Positions 15,944 to 18,537 of a stretch of 18,537 nt of DNA are shown here, piece after piece. Under the pieces are notes generated by a model, which had not been told where the DNA came from, searched no databases, and was given only the letters and a program-made list of their open reading frames with translations. The translations under genes were made by a program, and so were the position numbers. Numbering within the stretch: position 1 is the first letter of the stretch; every line of letters begins with the position of its first letter. This DNA comes from Longicatena sp. GTDB taxonomy: Bacteria; Bacillota_I; Bacilli_A; Erysipelotrichales; Erysipelotrichaceae. Where the stretch lies: positions 1 through 18,537 of the forward strand of contig JAHHST010000022.1 of assembly GCA_020025055.1 (NCBI GenBank), given 5' to 3'.

Positions 15944-17717
15944 TTGTAACACCTTCTTTCATACAATCTTTGGATGCAATATGAGCTTCCCATAAATCTT
16001 TATATAATTTAGATTTATTCAATAAATCTTCATGAGTTCCTCTGTGATCAATTGTTCCATTATTAATCACAATAATCTGATCCGCATCTTTAATTGTAGA
16101 TAATCGATGCGCTATCACAATCAATGTTTTTCCTTTTACTAATCGTGCAACTGATTCTTGAATAATTGCTTCATTTTCTGGATCAGTATAAGCTGTAGCT
16201 TCATCAAGAATAATAATTGGAGCATTTTTTAACATTGCCCGGGCAATACTAATTCGTTGTTGTTCCCCACCAGATAAATGGCTACCGCCACCCCCTACAA
16301 TTGTATCAAAACCATTTTGAAGATTCATAATAAAATCGTAGCATCCACAATCTCTAGCAGCTTGTTCTACTTCTTCATCACTTGTAGATGGATTTCCCAT
16401 TCGAATGTTTTCACGAACAGTTGTATCAAATAAGAAATTATCCTGTGATACATAAGCAATAGTCTTATAGTATTCTTCTAAAGATAAATTTCTAATATCC
16501 ACATCACCGATCGTAATTTTTCCTTGATCAACATCCCAGAAAGATGCAATTAATTTTGCAATCGTTGACTTTCCTCCACCAGAAGGTCCTACCAGCGCAT
16601 TCACACTTCCCTCTTTAAACTCTCCACTCACACCATGTAAGACTTCAATATCTTTTGTATAGGAAAAATGAACATCATTAAACTTAATGGTATGATTTTT
16701 AGGTTCTACTTGAGTTGTTGTAGGTCTTAGCATTTCTTTTGCATCAATAACAGATACCACTTCATCAATAATTGTACCAATTTTTGCAATATCATCATTA
16801 TATGCCATGATTTGAATGATTGGTGAAATTAAGCCTAAAGCTAAAATAGTAATTAAGATAAAATCAAACGATCCTAATGTCCCATTCTTTAATAAAATTC
16901 CTCCAATCGGCAATACAGCTAATAAAGTAGCTGGCATAACGTTTATTGCTATAACAAAATACACATTACATTTGCGCATCCAATCAATATAAGCTACTGC
17001 GCCTTCTTTTGCTGACGCAACAAATTTTTCATAAGAACTTTTTGCTTTACCAAATACTTTGATTACTTCAATACCACTAATATATTCTACCGCTGTATCA
17101 TTTAGATTCTTTGTAGCTCGAACTGTTCGCCCATAATTTTCTTCATATCCCACCATCATTAACATAAAACATGCCAATCCTAATGGGAAAGTAATTAAAG
17201 ACGCCAAAACCATTCGCCAATCAATAGTAAACAAATAAGTCAAAGTACAGATGACCACAAAGACATTTCCAGAACATTCTGGAATAATATGCGCTAATGA
17301 AGTTTCAATACTATCGATACGTTCAACTAAAATATTTTTAAGCTCTCCGGATCCACGATTTTGTATGTCTCCAAGAGCCATCCTTTCCATTTTCACCAAG
17401 CCTCTTTTACGAATATTCCCTAATACGCTAAAGGTTGCCTTATGTGATAATGTTGTTGAAATTCCATGACATAAGATTCTTACAACCCATGCAGCCGCCA
17501 ATGCCCAAAGATCATTCATATAAGCATTAAACACCACTTCACCTAAGAGCAATTTTCGAATAATTTGTGCAATGATATAATACGGCAATACTTGACATAC
17601 CGCTCCAATCAAAGCAAATATGACACTAAAAATATAAAAGATTTTCTTTTCTCCTGCAAATTCGAAAATCCAAGAAAACGGACTTTTCTTCTTTTCTTTT
17701 GTTTGTTTCACAACCAC
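15936..17717 (-). CDS. ABC exporter half-transporter (permease-ATPase fusion), first of a pair
   Basis: A 593-residue ABC exporter subunit with a lysine-rich cytoplasmic N-terminus and six membrane helices (to about 320). The complete ATPase domain has Walker A GPSGGGKST (377-385), Q-loop YVSQDNF (422-428), signature LSGGEQQ (481-487), Walker B IIILDEAT (501-508) and H537 in IAHRL. Both members of the pair keep the catalytic glutamate and switch histidine, so neither ATP site looks degenerate, unlike many heterodimeric exporters. The start is GTG at 17717 after AAGGGTGAG. A second GTG at 17711 (residue 3) has better spacing from GGTGA and is an equally possible start. It lies 152 bases after tetR with no terminator between, so it can be read from the tetR promoter as well as from a possible internal one. 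Confidence 0.93.
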   Translation of the reverse strand: MVVKQTKEKKKSPFSWIFEFAGEKKIFYIFSVIFALIGAVCQVLPYYIIAQIIRKLLLGEVVFNAYMNDLWALAAAWVVRILCHGISTTLSHKATFSVLGNIRKRGLVKMERMALGDIQNRGSGELKNILVERIDSIETSLAHIIPECSGNVFVVICTLTYLFTIDWRMVLASLITFPLGLACFMLMMVGYEENYGRTVRATKNLNDTAVEYISGIEVIKVFGKAKSSYEKFVASAKEGAVAYIDWMRKCNVYFVIAINVMPATLLAVLPIGGILLKNGTLGSFDFILITILALGLISPIIQIMAYNDDIAKIGTIIDEVVSVIDAKEMLRPTTTQVEPKNHTIKFNDVHFSYTKDIEVLHGVSGEFKEGSVNALVGPSGGGKSTIAKLIASFWDVDQGKITIGDVDIRNLSLEEYYKTIAYVSQDNFLFDTTVRENIRMGNPSTSDEEVEQAARDCGCYDFIMNLQNGFDTIVGGGGSHLSGGEQQRISIARAMLKNAPIIILDEATAYTDPENEAIIQESVARLVKGKTLIVIAHRLSTIKDADQIIVINNGTIDHRGTHEDLLNKSKLYKDLWEAHIASKDCMKEGVTNA

Positions 17718-17830
17718 TCACCCTTTCTTTTCCATATGTTGTAAATACCATGATTTTATTAAGATGTTTTACCTCACCTCTTTCTTACATTTGCTTATTC
17801 TATATCATAAAGTATTCTTATAAAGCTTAT

Positions 17831-17846
17831 GTTAGATTATGCTAAC
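17831..17846 (-). promoter_or_regulatory. Interrupted dyad between tetR and the ABC genes, possible operator
   Basis: The plus strand reads GTTAGATTATGCTAAC: 5-base arms around a 6-base centre. Just downstream on the minus strand lie weak -10-like sequences (TATGAT, TATAGA with an upstream TG), so the dyad would sit near a -35 region. A separate TATAAT lies on the other side (17856-17851). No U-run follows it, so it is not a terminator. Which regulator binds it, if any, is unknown. Confidence 0.3.
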
Positions 17847-17869
17847 TTTTATTATAAAAAGAAAGGGAA

Positions 17870-18487
17870 TTAAAACCCCATAATACTTCCCCAACCTGCT
17901 GTATAAAAATCTAATAATTGCTTAATATATTCATCAGCTTCCGTTTCAGGTACATCATGTACAATTAATTCGAAAAATCCTGTAAACATCCCACTTGTTA
18001 GAATATGTTCTAAAATGGGATTTACAATTTTCACATTACAATGTACATCCTTCATCATTTGAGCAAAATTATGTGTTGCCTGTACATCCATTTCAGCCAT
18101 TTGATCAACCAGATTACAATATTTTGTTCCTTGTGAACAACATAGAATTAATTTAATAGAGTCAAAATGATCATATACATACTCTTTTAATTGCAACATA
18201 CAATCATAAGTAATACTTTTCATATTCATAAATTGTTCTTCTGGAGAAAGTTTAAAAAAGGATTCTAACGCTTTTTCATACATATCTATTATAGTGTTAT
18301 ATTCTTCACTTACTAAGGCATCAAACAATTGTTCCTTATTTTTATAATATCCATAAAATGCGCCTGTTGTAACTCCAGCTTTTTTTACAATTTCACGTAA
18401 AGAGGCTAACTGATATCCTTTTTCCATAAATTCAATTTTTGCTTCTTTTAAAATTTTTTCTAATGTTGTATGTTCTATTCTATCCAT
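17870..18487 (-). CDS. TetR/AcrR-family transcriptional regulator
   Basis: A 205-residue repressor-type protein. The N-terminal TetR helix-turn-helix domain spans about residues 8-55, with the hallmark sequence ASLREIVKKAGVTTGAFYGYYKNKEQLFDAL. The C-terminal ligand-binding and dimerisation domain is all helical, as is usual, and ends FYTAGWGSIMGF. The family binds palindromic operators and lets go when a small molecule binds the C-terminal domain; regulators next to ABC exporters usually control them. ATG at 18487 has AAGGAG 9 bases upstream. A perfect palindrome covers its likely promoter (18521-18537), which suggests autoregulation. The ABC pair follows on the same strand with no terminator, so repression here would also reach the transporter genes. 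Confidence 0.93.
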   Translation of the reverse strand: MDRIEHTTLEKILKEAKIEFMEKGYQLASLREIVKKAGVTTGAFYGYYKNKEQLFDALVSEEYNTIIDMYEKALESFFKLSPEEQFMNMKSITYDCMLQLKEYVYDHFDSIKLILCCSQGTKYCNLVDQMAEMDVQATHNFAQMMKDVHCNVKIVNPILEHILTSGMFTGFFELIVHDVPETEADEYIKQLLDFYTAGWGSIMGF

Positions 18488-18520
18488 ATCATAAAACTCC
18501 TTATATTATAGAATAAACGT

Positions 18521-18537
18521 ATTATAACAGTGTTATA
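18521..18537 (-). promoter_or_regulatory. Likely tetR promoter overlapped by a palindromic operator candidate
   Basis: The last 15 bases of the window form a perfect palindrome, TATAACA-G-TGTTATA (18523-18537). On the minus strand its right arm merges into TGTTATAAT (18529-18521), an extended -10 with a perfect hexamer. The predicted leader to the tetR ATG is about 27 bases. The -35 lies beyond the window. A second TATAAT (18510-18505) lacks any good -35. Confidence 0.45.

Noticed and set aside
17851..17880. GGGG-TTTTAATT-CCC followed by a T-rich run after the tetR stop, considered as a terminator
   Set aside because: Only 3-4 base pairs can form, too weak to end transcription, and the ABC genes follow on the same strand.

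Overview
The window is AT-rich and every supported gene lies on the minus strand. Strong AGGAGG-type ribosome binding sites, U-tailed hairpin terminators and the gene families present point to a low-GC Firmicute. My best guess is an Erysipelotrichia-like gut bacterium (Coprobacillus/Thomasclavelia type). That rests on base composition, the divergent FtsA and the dockerin-bearing surface protein, not on any search. No RNA gene, IS element, prophage or CRISPR array was found, and no gene-free stretch exceeds about 170 bases.

In transcription order (right to left): (1) A TetR-family regulator (18487-17870), with a perfect palindrome over its likely promoter, precedes two overlapping ABC exporter half-transporters (17717-15936 and 15943-14210) and a terminator. 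(2) A good sigma-A promoter drives a two-gene surface operon. The first gene is a secreted GH73-like glucosaminidase with an SH3-like region and a C-terminal dockerin (14072-12120). The second is a membrane-anchored protein with an Ig-like and a cadherin-like domain (12109-10652). (3) Next comes the division operon ftsA-ftsZ plus a small unknown gene that starts on the ftsZ stop codon (10481-7630). (4) A P2-type Ca2+ ATPase forms its own unit (7533-4969). (5) A radical SAM/SPASM-like protein and recG form a pair (4882-2005), followed by rnc with its own extended -10 promoter (1946-1263). (6) A Ca2+/Na+ antiporter has its own promoter and terminator (1202-246). (7) The signal-peptide end of a secreted protein runs off the left edge.

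Most of this is housekeeping. Two parts deserve attention. The FtsA has lost the glycines of both phosphate-binding loops of the actin fold, while its partner FtsZ is entirely conventional and is coupled to an unrecognised 154-residue protein. Directly upstream, the dockerin-bearing cell-wall hydrolase is tightly coupled to a membrane protein with two beta-sandwich domains but no classical cohesin. This suggests, but does not prove, a non-standard surface-docking pair. Several terminators are built into stop codons or the last codons, so the transcription units are tightly packed.
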